Translations under genes and position numbers: made by a program
In this document: positions 8,888-18,050 of the stretch, piece by piece
How positions within the stretch are numbered: the first letter of the stretch is position 1
Layout: every line of letters starts with the position of its first letter
Notes under the pieces: generated by a model
Database searches by the model: none
What the model saw: the letters and a program-made list of their open reading frames with translations, nothing else
What the model was told of the DNA's origin: nothing
NCBI GenBank assembly: GCA_041398005.1
Contig: JAWKVP010000013.1
Span: 1 to 64,000, forward strand
Length of the DNA: 64,000 nucleotides
From: JAGREO01 sp020446285
GTDB taxonomy: Bacteria; Pseudomonadota; Alphaproteobacteria; Geminicoccales; Geminicoccaceae
Direction: 5' to 3'

Positions 8888-10162
8888 CTACTGCTTGAAG
8901 GCTGCTTCGGTATCGGATGCGGCCTGCTCGAGGATCTCCGCCGCCTGCGACGGATCGTCGATGAAGCGCGCAAACATCGAGAGACCGACCTCGGCGACAG
9001 GCGGTGGTGTCGCAAGGTCGTAGTTGAAGGCGAATGCCTCCGCGTCCGCGACCGTCGACGCAGCTTTCTGCATCACCGCATTGTAGCTCGACGGATCGAC
9101 ATTCACATTGGCCGAAAGCGCACCCTGCGCTTCTGCCCAGGCGGTCTGCACGCCGACATCGGAAACCATGAAGGCGAGGAACTTTTCCGCACCTTCGACG
9201 TTGGCGCTGTTGGCGGAGATCACGAGGCCATCGACCGGGCCCACGGCGGCATCGGCAACCCCGTCGGAGATCTTCGGGAACGCGAAGAAATCGTAATCCT
9301 CGCCCGGAACCAGACCGAGGCCGTTCCAGTAGCCTGTGATCCAGGTACCCATGAGCGTCATGGCCGCATCGCCTCGCGCCACCTTGTCCGACGCATCCGT
9401 CCAGGTATCGGCATTGGCATTGTCGACGAAATAGCCCTTGTCGAAGAGCGATTTCCACAGGTCCATCGCCGCCTTGACCTCGTCATCGGCGTAGCCGGCC
9501 TCACCCGCCATCAACTTCGCGCGGTACTCGGGACCGGCGGTGCGCAGGAGCAGATAGTCGAACCAGAACTGTGCCGGCCAGCGGTTCTTCGAGCCGAGCG
9601 CTATCGGTGTTACACCCTTTTCCTTCAGGGTGTCGCAAAGTGCGAGAAAATCGTCCCATGTGGCTGGCATCTCGGTGACGCCGGCGTCGGCGAGGACCTT
9701 CCTGTTGAAGAACATTCCGGCGTAATGATAGTTGAACGGTACGAGATAGCGCTTGCCGCCATAGATCGTGGCACTCTTCGCGACGGGTGCGGCGATCACA
9801 TCGCCGAGCCCGTCCGCGTCCCACATCCGGTCGATGGGATGCAGGGCACCTGAATCGACGATGAACTGCACGCGCGCACCGGCCCAGTAACTGAACACAT
9901 CAGGCAGGCTGTTGCCGGCGGCACGCACGAGAATATCGGTCTTGAAATCCTCGTGGCCGACCGGGCTTTCCCTGAGCTCGATGCCTGTCGAATCGGTGAA
10001 TTTGGCGACCTGTTCGTTGAACGCCCTGAGGCCGAGCTCGCCGGTGAAGTAGTGGCTGATCGTGACCTCGCCCGATTGCGCCGCGACCGGGCCGCTGGCC
10101 ATCGCGAGTGTGCCGATGCAAACCGAGCCGAGCATCAATGCCCGCCTGCCGATCCCTGACAT
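8888..10162 (-). CDS. Extracellular sugar-binding protein of an ABC importer
   Basis: A 424-residue periplasmic binding protein of the family 1 (MalE-like) type. The start at 10162 follows GGGAGG by five bases and gives a clean signal peptide with ALMLGSVCIGTLAMASG and an Ala-Gln-rich cleavage region ending AAQS. Family landmarks are the early VTISHYF strand, SYWAGARVQFIVDSG and PATWDDFLALCDTL. It is the first gene of the minus-strand importer operon and is transcribed divergently from the IclR regulator, a usual arrangement for local control. The ligand is not known; the nearby oxidoreductase and IolD-like enzyme point to a cyclitol or unusual sugar. Confidence 0.92.
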   Translation of the reverse strand: MSGIGRRALMLGSVCIGTLAMASGPVAAQSGEVTISHYFTGELGLRAFNEQVAKFTDSTGIELRESPVGHEDFKTDILVRAAGNSLPDVFSYWAGARVQFIVDSGALHPIDRMWDADGLGDVIAAPVAKSATIYGGKRYLVPFNYHYAGMFFNRKVLADAGVTEMPATWDDFLALCDTLKEKGVTPIALGSKNRWPAQFWFDYLLLRTAGPEYRAKLMAGEAGYADDEVKAAMDLWKSLFDKGYFVDNANADTWTDASDKVARGDAAMTLMGTWITGYWNGLGLVPGEDYDFFAFPKISDGVADAAVGPVDGLVISANSANVEGAEKFLAFMVSDVGVQTAWAEAQGALSANVNVDPSSYNAVMQKAASTVADAEAFAFNYDLATPPPVAEVGLSMFARFIDDPSQAAEILEQAASDTEAAFKQ

Positions 10163-10321
10163 GTGATCCTCCCTTCGAGGTTCGTTCAATTCGCAGACTG
10201 CGTTGGAGCGTGCTCGGAAATCATCAACTTCATCGCTTCCTGTCAACAAAAAGTATTGCATAACGCATAAAGACGCGCATTCTTTCGGTGAATTGGCATG
10301 TGATCGGAGAAAAGTTTCGCA
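10163..10321. promoter_or_regulatory. Divergent promoter region with direct repeats
   Basis: This spacer separates the binding-protein gene from the IclR gene. It holds a direct repeat GCATAAcGCATAA (10258-10270) and, on the minus strand, a perfect TTGACA box (10246-10241) that could serve the importer operon, although no good -10 box stands 17 bases on. The repeat is a candidate IclR site; this is a guess from position. Confidence 0.35.
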
Positions 10322-10421
10322 ATGTTAAACTTTCAGCCCCATCAGCCTGCCGGCAAGAACCGGGGGTCGTGAAATTCGCCTGCTCCAGTCCCTTTCCCGT
10401 GGCCTCGCGGCTCTCGATTTC

Positions 10422-11132
10422 ATGCGCTCGGCGGGCGAGCCCGTGCGTCTGACCGATGTCGCGAATGCCCTCGAGGTCGACAAGTCGAACGCTGCCCATC
10501 TGCTCAAGACACTCGTGGCCGCCGGTTATGCAGAGCAGAATGACGGGCGTCGGTACAAGCCGACGGCAAAGCTGAACGGAGAGCCGCGAGAGCACACGCT
10601 CGTGGAGATCGTCGCCGTCAAGGAGGCCTGGCGCGACCGGCTGGAAGATCTGGTGCGCAGGACCGGGGAATGTGCCCATCTGGCGGTGCTCGTCGGTGAG
10701 CGGGTCTGGTATATCGACAAGGTCGATTCGAGCCTTCCGCTCAAGGTCGATCATCCGATCGGCTCGCTTTCGCCGCTGCACTGCACCGCTCTGGGCAAGT
10801 GCTTCCTGGCGTTCGGCGATGTCGATCCGCCGGAGTTGCTGACCTCCTTCACAGGACGCACGCTGACGGATCGAAAATCACTGGCGCTTGACATCGAGCG
10901 CACGCGCAGCCGCGGACATGCGGTCGACGACGAGGAATTCGCTCAGGGCATTCGCTGCGTTGCCGCGCCGATATCCGACGAGGCGGGGAGAATGATCGCC
11001 GCAGTCGGCATCTCCGGTCCTTCGGTGCGCATCGATCAACAAAGGCTGAAAGAACTCGGAACAATCATAGGCAGCGTCTGCGGAAGGCGCGCCGGGGAGG
11101 ACGGATCGTGGAAGACGGACCCATCAGGGTAG
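10422..11132 (+). CDS. IclR family transcriptional regulator (5' end probably frameshifted)
   Basis: The 236 residues from ATG 10422 hold most of the winged-helix domain (PVRLTDVANALEVDKSNAAH) and the C-terminal effector domain, with VWYIDKVDS, HCTALGKCFLAF and GIRCVAAPISDE. IclR proteins usually begin earlier: in the same frame upstream, codons from 10371 read EIRLLQSLSRGLAALDF, which is the expected first helix, but no ATG, GTG or TTG precedes it before a stop at 10326. A separate frame from ATG 10322 would join exactly if one base of the GGGGG run at 10362-10366 were removed, giving a normal-length protein from 10322. So either a sequencing error, a slippage site or a mutation affects the start. 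The gene probably controls the importer and catabolic genes beside it. Confidence 0.8.
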   Translation: MRSAGEPVRLTDVANALEVDKSNAAHLLKTLVAAGYAEQNDGRRYKPTAKLNGEPREHTLVEIVAVKEAWRDRLEDLVRRTGECAHLAVLVGERVWYIDKVDSSLPLKVDHPIGSLSPLHCTALGKCFLAFGDVDPPELLTSFTGRTLTDRKSLALDIERTRSRGHAVDDEEFAQGIRCVAAPISDEAGRMIAAVGISGPSVRIDQQRLKELGTIIGSVCGRRAGEDGSWKTDPSG

Positions 11133-12178
11133 GCATCATCGGCACCGGCCGGATTTCCGATCTGCATGTGCTGGAATATATCGCCAATGACGATGCACGG
11201 ATTGTGGCGCTGTGCGATCGCAATACCGGGCAGGCAGCCCGCAAGGCTGCGGAATGGGGGCTGGAGGGAGTTGCCGTCGACAGCGATATCGACAGCTTCC
11301 TCGCACGTCCCGAAATCGATCTGGTCGAGATCCTGTTGCCGCATCACATGCATCTCGGGGCAGCGCTGAAGGCTATTGCCGCCGGCAAGATCGTCTCGCT
11401 GCAAAAGCCGATGTGTCTCGATCTGGACGAGGCCGACCGGCTGGTGGAAGCCGCCGAGGCGCATGACCGGCCGGTCAAGATCTTCGAGAATTTCATCTTC
11501 TATCCGCCGGTTCTCAAGGCGCGCGAGCTGGTGGATGCGGGCGCCATCGGCGAGCCGCTGTCGATCCGCATCAAGTCAAACCCTGCACGCAGCGAGACCG
11601 CATGGGTGGTGCCGGCATCTGCCACCGCCTGGCGACAGGAGCGGCATCGCTCCGGCGGCGGTCCGCTGGTCTTCGACGATGGCCACCACAAGTTCGCGCT
11701 GGCCTGGCACTTCATGGGACAGGCCACGCAGGTGCACGCATTCATCGGCAATTGCGAAGGGCCGGACGGCAGTCGCCTCGACGCCCAGTCGATGATCTCG
11801 TTCCAGTTCCCGAACAATCGCATCGGCAATATCGAGATCGTCTACTCGCCGGAGATGGAACTGATCAGCCGTCACTATCCTCAGGATGATCGCGTGGAAA
11901 TCACCGGGACAAGGGGCGTGCTGTTCATCAATGGCGGCCATGGCCGGCTCGGCGCGACGCCGCCCGTGACCCTCTATCGTGACGGCGCGATCACCCATTT
12001 CGACGTCGCGAGCGGCTGGGAAGAGAGCTTCATCCACTCCACCCGCCATTTCCTGAAAGCCATCCGTTCCGGCGCAAAGCCGGTGCTGACGGCTCGTGAG
12101 GGCCGGGAGATCCTCCGGTTCGCATCGGCCGCCGAGCAGTCGGCTGCCGAAGGCCGCACGATCCATCTCGCTCCATGA
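11108..12178 (+). CDS. Gfo/Idh/MocA family NAD(P)-dependent oxidoreductase
   Basis: A 356-residue sugar or cyclitol dehydrogenase. The Rossmann fold opens with RVGIIGTGRISDLHVL, and the family lysine motif appears as LQKPMCLDLDEAD (usual EKP replaced by QKP). The C-terminal half has GGGPLVFDDGHHKFALAWHF, where the conserved histidine acts near the substrate. Translation starts at GTG 11108, seven bases after GGGGAGG, overlapping the IclR gene by 25 bases. The next gene starts inside its stop codon (ATGA), so the three plus-strand genes form one operon. Members oxidise inositols, glucose derivatives or trans-dihydrodiols; the substrate here is unassigned. Confidence 0.9.
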   Translation: MEDGPIRVGIIGTGRISDLHVLEYIANDDARIVALCDRNTGQAARKAAEWGLEGVAVDSDIDSFLARPEIDLVEILLPHHMHLGAALKAIAAGKIVSLQKPMCLDLDEADRLVEAAEAHDRPVKIFENFIFYPPVLKARELVDAGAIGEPLSIRIKSNPARSETAWVVPASATAWRQERHRSGGGPLVFDDGHHKFALAWHFMGQATQVHAFIGNCEGPDGSRLDAQSMISFQFPNNRIGNIEIVYSPEMELISRHYPQDDRVEITGTRGVLFINGGHGRLGATPPVTLYRDGAITHFDVASGWEESFIHSTRHFLKAIRSGAKPVLTAREGREILRFASAAEQSAAEGRTIHLAP

Positions 12179-14085
12179 AAGGGCCGGGCATCATGACGCA
12201 GACCAGGCATGATCTTGCACGGCTCGACACCGTGGCCGAACGCGCCGGGTTTCTTGCCGATCACGGTGGCCTCGACGCCGCGATCGACGCGGGCCTCGTC
12301 AGCGACCCTGTCACCGTCTCCGCTGCCGAGGGGCTCGTCCTCGGGCTGTTGCGGCAGGGCGTGCGCAAATATCTCGTCATTCTCGGACACGGCTCGACGG
12401 TCATTGCCGACATCCTGCGGGTTTATGAGGAGGCCGGGCTCATCCGCTGCTGGCAGTTCCGCAACGAGGTCGAGATGGCGCATGCGGCGACAGCACTTTC
12501 ATGGATCCATGACGAGGTTCCCGCCGTTCTCACATCCATCGGGCCGGGTGCGCTGCAGGCACTGGCGGGATCGCTCGCTGCGGCTTCAAACGGCGTCGGC
12601 GTCTATCATATCTATGGCGATGAGACGACGCATGGAGAAGGCTACAACATGCAGCAGGTGCCCAAACCCGAACAGGGATTGTTCGGGCGGATCACCGCAC
12701 TCATGTCCGCTTCCTACACGCTGCATACGCCGGCTGCCTTGCGCGATGGCCTGCGCAAGGGTGCGACCTGCGTCTTCCATCCATGGAAGGCAGCGCCGTT
12801 TTACTGGAACATGCCGATCAACACCCAGCCTGCTTTCCTGACCCTGCGGCTCGATGCGCTGCCGGCCCGGCCGATCTGGCCGGCGCTGGCGCCTGTCGAC
12901 GATGCAGTGCTCGACAAGGCGGCCAGGGCCATCGCCGCCTCGCCGCGCGTCGTCATGAAACTCGGGGGCGGTTCAAGGCGTGCAGCCCATGCCGTCGGGA
13001 AACTCGCCGAGGCGGCCGGAGCGGCAGTGGTGCTCAGTCCGGGCACACTCGGTGTGCTGCCCGACGGTCACCCGCAGAACATGCATGTCGGCGGCTCGAA
13101 AGGGTCGATTTCGGGCAACTGGGCGATGGAGGAAGCGGATCTGCTCATCACCATCGGCAGCCGTGCGGTCTGTCAATCGGATTGCTCGGGCATCGGCTGG
13201 CCGAAGGTCACCCGTGTGGTCAATCTCAATGCCGATCCGCATGACCTCAATCACTACAATGCCACGATCGCACTGCCGGGCGAAGCGGGAACGGTTGCCG
13301 GATTGCTGGCCGATCGGCTTGAAGCCATGGCGAAGAATCCCGAGAAGGAAAAATGGCTCGGGACCGCGCGGGAGAGGAAGGTCGAATGGCAGGCGTTCCG
13401 CAAGTCGCGCGGGGGCGGGGAACCCAGGCTCGATCCGGTCTGGCAGCGCCCGGTTCTCACCCAACCGCAGGTGATCGCCACCGCCGACCGCTTCTGCCGC
13501 GAGATCGATGCGCTCAAATTCTTCGACGCGGGTGATGTTCAGGCCAACGGATTCCAGATCGTCGAGGACGAACGCCCGTTCTCGACCTTCACCGAAAGCG
13601 GCTCGTCCTACATGGGTTTCGCGGTCTCGGCACTGCTCGCCCAGGCGCTGGCGGACAAGGGGCGCTATGGTGTCGCCTTCACCGGTGACGGTTCGTTCAT
13701 GATGAACCCGCAGATCCTGATCGACGGCGTGGAACATGGTGTGCATGGCACCATTCTCCTGCTCGACAACCGGCGCATGGCAGCCATCGCCACCCTGCAG
13801 CAGGGACAGCACGGCGCTGCATGGCGAACCGGCGACAGCGTTGCCGTCGACTATGTCAACATGGCCCGCTCGTTCTTCGGCGTGGCCGCCTTCCATGGCG
13901 GGCATTCGATCGCCTCGCTCGAGGAAGCCTTGCGAAATGCGCAAGCCCACCCCGGACTGAGCCTCATCCACGTTCCCGTCTATCACGGCACGGACGAAGA
14001 AGGCGGTATGGGCGCCTACGGGCAATGGAATGTCGGCAGTTGGTGCGAAGACGTTCAGGAGCAATATGCAAGGACGGCAATCTGA
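12175..14085 (+). CDS. IolD-like thiamine diphosphate-dependent enzyme
   Basis: A 636-residue ThDP enzyme, the size of IolD, which opens the ring of 3,5/4-trihydroxycyclohexane-1,2-dione in inositol breakdown. IolD-like blocks are VILGHGSTVIADI, FRNEVEMAHAATA with the active-site Glu, and TSIGPGALQALAG near the N-terminus. The C-terminal ThDP/Mg motif is GDGSFMMNPQ, ending in LLLDNRR instead of the usual NN. The central domain has LGGGSRRAA and ISGNWAMEEADLLITIGSRA. The start overlaps the previous stop (ATGA); a second ATG at 12193 is possible. No iolE, iolC or iolG set is adjacent, so a cyclitol-like but not strictly myo-inositol substrate is likely. Confidence 0.82.
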   Translation: MKGPGIMTQTRHDLARLDTVAERAGFLADHGGLDAAIDAGLVSDPVTVSAAEGLVLGLLRQGVRKYLVILGHGSTVIADILRVYEEAGLIRCWQFRNEVEMAHAATALSWIHDEVPAVLTSIGPGALQALAGSLAAASNGVGVYHIYGDETTHGEGYNMQQVPKPEQGLFGRITALMSASYTLHTPAALRDGLRKGATCVFHPWKAAPFYWNMPINTQPAFLTLRLDALPARPIWPALAPVDDAVLDKAARAIAASPRVVMKLGGGSRRAAHAVGKLAEAAGAAVVLSPGTLGVLPDGHPQNMHVGGSKGSISGNWAMEEADLLITIGSRAVCQSDCSGIGWPKVTRVVNLNADPHDLNHYNATIALPGEAGTVAGLLADRLEAMAKNPEKEKWLGTARERKVEWQAFRKSRGGGEPRLDPVWQRPVLTQPQVIATADRFCREIDALKFFDAGDVQANGFQIVEDERPFSTFTESGSSYMGFAVSALLAQALADKGRYGVAFTGDGSFMMNPQILIDGVEHGVHGTILLLDNRRMAAIATLQQGQHGAAWRTGDSVAVDYVNMARSFFGVAAFHGGHSIASLEEALRNAQAHPGLSLIHVPVYHGTDEEGGMGAYGQWNVGSWCEDVQEQYARTAI

Positions 14086-14194
14086 AAATCTGTTTCAGCC
14101 ACTTCGAGAGAACTCCCTCTATCGGAGATCATGAAATTTGCGGATTGCCGGGTGGTTCGTTGCAGATGATCGTGTTCAGGCGAAAGGACAGTAG

Positions 14195-14998
14195 ATGAGC
14201 CTTGCCGGGTTCCGGCCTTTCATCGCCGACGATATCCGCGCATCCATCGGCGAAAAACTTGATGAGATCGAAGCGTTGCATGATGTGCGTATTCTGTTCG
14301 CTGTGGAAAGCGGTAGCCGGGCATGGGGTTTTCCCTCACCCGACAGCGATTATGACGTCCGCTTTGTCTATGCGCACCGGGTCGACTGGTATCTGTCGCT
14401 GACAGCGGGCCGCGACGTGATCGAACTGCCGATCTCGGCCGAACTCGATATCAACGGCTGGGATATCCGCAAAGCGCTGAATCTGCTTTTGAAACCCAAT
14501 CCGGTGTTGCTGGAGTGGCTGTCGAGCCCGGTTCGCTACCGGTGGTGCGACGAGGTCACCGCCAAACTGGATTCGCTGGCCCGGCAGATTGCCCATCGCA
14601 GGGCATGCCGGCACCACTATCTGAGCCTCGGTGAAAGTCAGTGGCGCAAACATGTCGGCAATGCGGCCCATGTCAATTTCAAGAAATACTTCTATATCCT
14701 GCGTCCGGCACTCGCCTTGCGCTGGTTGCGCATGCATCCGGAACAATTGCCGCCGATGAATCTCCAGGCACTGGTTTCAGGTCTGGATCTCGATGACGCG
14801 ACGCAAGCCAGGATTGCCGAACTTCTGCAACGGAAGATGCAGGCCAAGGAAATCGGCACCGGTCCACGGATTGGCGAGATCGATCGTCTGATCCTTTCGG
14901 AGTTCGATACCGCCCGGGCGGCAGCCCCGGAGCCTGTAAATCACGCGCATCAGGCCGAGGCGACAATGCTCTTTCGCGAGATCATCGGTGTTGTGTAG
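14195..14998 (+). CDS. Predicted nucleotidyltransferase (RlaP/YcgL-type, DNA polymerase beta fold)
   Basis: A 267-residue cytoplasmic protein. The minimal nucleotidyltransferase motif is clear: ESGSRAWGFPSPDSDYDVRF, with the GS dipeptide and D-x-D metal ligands, about residues 36-55. The remaining helical part, with NLLLKPNPVLLEWLSSP and RPALALRWLRMHPEQLPPMN, fits the family described as RNA-ligase-associated nucleotidyltransferases. No RNA ligase or toxin partner is visible here; flanking genes are unrelated and have their own spacing. GAAAGGA precedes the ATG. The substrate of the family is unknown to me, so function is left open. Confidence 0.8.
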   Translation: MSLAGFRPFIADDIRASIGEKLDEIEALHDVRILFAVESGSRAWGFPSPDSDYDVRFVYAHRVDWYLSLTAGRDVIELPISAELDINGWDIRKALNLLLKPNPVLLEWLSSPVRYRWCDEVTAKLDSLARQIAHRRACRHHYLSLGESQWRKHVGNAAHVNFKKYFYILRPALALRWLRMHPEQLPPMNLQALVSGLDLDDATQARIAELLQRKMQAKEIGTGPRIGEIDRLILSEFDTARAAAPEPVNHAHQAEATMLFREIIGVV

Positions 14999-15080
14999 AG
15001 GAGGATTCCATTCCCGGATTTTCTTGACGACATGCTGAGTGCTGGACTGCAAATGGTTCGGGTTTCTCAGGCAGGGTTCG

Positions 15081-15129
15081 CCAGAATTCAGTCTGGAATG
15101 ATTCCATTACAGAAAAGCGAATTATAATT
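15081..15129. promoter_or_regulatory. Dyad-rich region upstream of the imelysin operon
   Basis: The 220-base gap before the iron cassette contains CCAGA-6-TCTGG (15081-15096), GGAAT-g-ATTCC (15095-15105) and the perfect palindrome AATTATAATT (15120-15129) in an unusually AT-rich stretch. These are candidate sites for an iron-responsive regulator or the core promoter. None matches a Fur, Irr or RirA consensus well enough to name. Confidence 0.35.
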
Positions 15130-15218
15130 ATTACAAAATACTTCCAAAACGGTTGAATTACCTGCCAATGCCGGCGTACCGAACGACCGGGAAACGTATC
15201 GACCGGGAGAAGGACACC

Positions 15219-16496
15219 ATGAAACGTCTTTGCATTCGGGCCGGCGGAACCGTGCTGGCCCTTCTCGCCTTTCAGGCGGCGGGTCCGGCGAAGGCCGCCA
15301 CGGCCGGGGACGTCGTGCGGAACTATGCCGATATCGCCCATGCCGGATATGGCGATTCGCTGGTCCTTGCAAGGGAGCTCGGTGCCGCCATCGATTCCCT
15401 TCTGGCTTCGCCCTCGCAGGAGACCCTCGATCGGGCAAGGCAGGCGTGGATCGTCGCGCGTGTGCCCTACCAGCAGACCGAGGTCTATCGTTTCGGCAAT
15501 CTCGCGGTCGATGAATGGGAAGGCAAGGTCAATGCCTGGCCGCTCGATGAGGGGCTGATCGACTATGTCGCCGACCTCTATGGCGAGGAGAGCGAGCTAA
15601 ACGCGTTCTACACCGCGAATGTGATTGCCAATCCGCAACTCTCGATCGGCGGCCGGGAGATCGACGCGAGCGAGATCACGCCCGATCTCATCCGCAGCCT
15701 GCACGAGATCGACGAGGTCGAGGCGAATGTCTCCACCGGCTATCACGCCATCGAATTTCTCCTTTGGGGGCAGGATCTCAACGGCACGGATGCAGGCGCC
15801 GGCGAGCGGCCCTGGACCGATTTCGCCACCGGCGACAATTGCACCGGCGGCAATTGCGACCGGCGTGGCGCGTATCTCGAGGCGGCGAGCACCCTGCTGC
15901 TCGCCGATCTGGAGGAGATGACCGCGTCCTGGGGTGAGGGCGGTGCCGCGCGAAGTGATCTTCTCGGACGGTCGCCCGAAGAGGGGTTGAGCGTCATTCT
16001 CACCGGCATGGGGTCTCTTTCCTATGGCGAACAGGCCGGTGAGCGCATGCAGCTCGGCCTCATGCTGCACGATCCCGAGGAAGAGCATGACTGCTTTTCC
16101 GACAACACCCACAATTCCCACTATTTTGACGCGCTCGGCATCCGGAATGTCTATCTCGGTCGCTATGTCCGGCCGGATGGGTCCGAAGTGAGCGGGCCGG
16201 GGCTCGCCGGGCTGGTCGCTGACCATGATCCGGAACTGGACAAGGAGATGCAGGCGAAGCTCGAAGCGACCATGGCGGCCATGGAAACACTCAAGGAGAC
16301 CGCAGAGGGCGGCATGGCCTATGACCAGATGATCGGCTCCGGCAATGACGAGGGCAATGCGATCGTTCAGGCCGCCATCGACGGGCTCGTCGACCAGACC
16401 CGCTCGATCGAGCGCATCGTTTCGGCTCTCGGGCTGGAGCGGATCGAGTTCGAGGGGTCGGACAGTCTGGACAATCCGCAGGCTGTCTTCCAGTAA
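15219..16496 (+). CDS. Imelysin family protein (peptidase M75-like, iron-related)
   Basis: A 425-residue exported protein. The start at 15219 follows GAAGGA and begins a signal peptide with GGTVLALLAFQAAG ending AKA. The family GxHxxE motif is GYHAIE, followed by FLLWGQDLNGTDAG; other landmarks are VDEWEGKVNAWPLDEGLID and DNTHNSHYFDALGI. Imelysin-like proteins (IcmP, IrpA, EfeO relatives) are periplasmic or outer-membrane proteins tied to iron uptake. It is first in an operon with a di-haem oxidoreductase and a second imelysin, a common conserved set; ferric iron or haem handling at the cell surface is inferred. Confidence 0.9.
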   Translation: MKRLCIRAGGTVLALLAFQAAGPAKAATAGDVVRNYADIAHAGYGDSLVLARELGAAIDSLLASPSQETLDRARQAWIVARVPYQQTEVYRFGNLAVDEWEGKVNAWPLDEGLIDYVADLYGEESELNAFYTANVIANPQLSIGGREIDASEITPDLIRSLHEIDEVEANVSTGYHAIEFLLWGQDLNGTDAGAGERPWTDFATGDNCTGGNCDRRGAYLEAASTLLLADLEEMTASWGEGGAARSDLLGRSPEEGLSVILTGMGSLSYGEQAGERMQLGLMLHDPEEEHDCFSDNTHNSHYFDALGIRNVYLGRYVRPDGSEVSGPGLAGLVADHDPELDKEMQAKLEATMAAMETLKETAEGGMAYDQMIGSGNDEGNAIVQAAIDGLVDQTRSIERIVSALGLERIEFEGSDSLDNPQAVFQ

Positions 16497-16574
16497 GGAG
16501 CGTGGAAACCGGCGGGTGTCGCGGAGCCGGCCGTGTGCCGGTGGACACCCGCCCCTGCCGAACGGAACGAGGGA

Positions 16575-18050
16575 TTGAAACGCCTTATCGCCCTTTCCCT
16601 GGGGCTGATCGCCGCCGGAAGCGCCTGGGCGGCGACGTCTTATGACGAGCGCGCGAGGATCCTCGCGCCAACCGGGGATTTCACCGCTGCCGAACGATTC
16701 GAGGATCTTCCCGGAGGGAGTGCCACCAACCGCAAGCGGCTGGACAGGGAAGCCTATTCGCAGCCATCGGCCAACATGCCGTTCGCCGATCGCGGCGATT
16801 TTTTCGTTGGCAACGGTTTTTTCAAGCGTCTCTGGGTGACGCCGCCGAGTTCCACCGAAGCGGCCGACGGGCTCGGGCCGCTCTACAATGCCCGTGCCTG
16901 CCAGCGCTGTCATCTCAAGGACGGTCGCGGACACCCGCCCGCGGCGGACGAGGAAGCGGTATCGATGTTCCTTCGGCTGTCCGTTCCGCCGGCGAGCGGG
17001 GCCGAGGCGCAGGCGATGCGCGAGAAGGGCGACAAGGTCGTGCCCGAACCCACCTATGGCGGGCAGTTGCAGAATTTCGCCGTGCCCGGTCATGCAAGGG
17101 AGGGGCGCATGACCATCGATTACGAGCCGTTCGAGATCGAATTCGCCGACGGAACGGTACAGCCGATGCGCCGGCCGACCTATGGCGTTGCCGATCCCGG
17201 CTACGGACCGATGCGCGAGGATGTCATGCTGAGCCCGCGCGTGGCCTCGGCGATGATCGGGCTCGGTCTGCTCGAAGCCATCGCCGGAGAGGATATCCGT
17301 GCGAAGGCCGATCCGGAGGATGCGGATGGCGACGGGGTTTCCGGCCGGGTGCAGGAGGTGTGGAGCCATGCGCTGGGCCGCAAGGCGCTCGGCCGCTTCG
17401 GCTGGAAGGCCGGCAATGCGACCATCGCCGACCAGTCTTCCGAGGCGCTCGACGGAGATATCGGCGTGTCCAATCCGCTCGTTCCGTTCCCCTGGGGCGA
17501 CTGCACCGAGCGGCAGACGGATTGCCGTGAGGCGCCGCATGGCAGTTCACCGCAACATGAAGACCTCGAGGCTTCCTCCGAGGTGATGGATCTGCTCATC
17601 TATTACAGCCAGAATCTCGCGGTTCCCGCGCGCCGCGACGTCGATGATCCGGAGGTGCTTGCCGGCAAGGAACTGTTCTACAATGCGGGCTGCATCGCCT
17701 GTCACACGCCCAAGCATGCGACCCGCACCGACTGGCCCGATGCCAATCTCAGAGGCCAGCTCATCTGGCCCTATACCGATCTTCTGCTGCACGACATGGG
17801 CGAGGGGCTGGCCGATGACCGTCCCGAGGCTCTTGCCGACGGGCGGGAATGGCGCACGCCGCCATTATGGGGTATCGGTCTTCTCGAAACCGTCAACGGC
17901 CATACATACCTTCTCCATGACGGCCGTGCCCGCAGCTTCGAGGAGGCGATCCTCTGGCATGGCGGCGAGGCGGAATCCGCGAGGGAGACGTTCCGCTACA
18001 TGAGTGCCGGGGAACGGTCAGCGCTGGTCAGGTTTCTGGAGTCGCTTTGA
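16575..18050 (+). CDS. Di-haem oxidoreductase family protein (DHOR, c-type cytochrome)
   Basis: An exported protein of 491 residues with two haem c sites: CQRCH in YNARACQRCHLKDG (about residue 103) and CIACH in NAGCIACHTPKH (about residue 375). This is the thiol-oxidoreductase-like family (COG3488), related to di-haem peroxidases. I prefer the TTG start at 16575 because it gives a compact signal peptide (LKRLIALSLGLIAAGSAWA); a GTG at 16533 would add 14 Pro/Arg-rich residues. The Shine-Dalgarno sequence is poor for both. The gene sits between two imelysin genes and shares its stop (TGATG) with the next start. A redox role in iron uptake is inferred from context. Confidence 0.87.
   Translation: MKRLIALSLGLIAAGSAWAATSYDERARILAPTGDFTAAERFEDLPGGSATNRKRLDREAYSQPSANMPFADRGDFFVGNGFFKRLWVTPPSSTEAADGLGPLYNARACQRCHLKDGRGHPPAADEEAVSMFLRLSVPPASGAEAQAMREKGDKVVPEPTYGGQLQNFAVPGHAREGRMTIDYEPFEIEFADGTVQPMRRPTYGVADPGYGPMREDVMLSPRVASAMIGLGLLEAIAGEDIRAKADPEDADGDGVSGRVQEVWSHALGRKALGRFGWKAGNATIADQSSEALDGDIGVSNPLVPFPWGDCTERQTDCREAPHGSSPQHEDLEASSEVMDLLIYYSQNLAVPARRDVDDPEVLAGKELFYNAGCIACHTPKHATRTDWPDANLRGQLIWPYTDLLLHDMGEGLADDRPEALADGREWRTPPLWGIGLLETVNGHTYLLHDGRARSFEEAILWHGGEAESARETFRYMSAGERSALVRFLESL

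Noticed and set aside
15120..15129. AATTATAATT as a Fur or Irr box before the imelysin operon
   Set aside because: It is a perfect palindrome but too short and does not match the Fur 19-mer, Irr or RirA consensus; kept only as an unnamed dyad.
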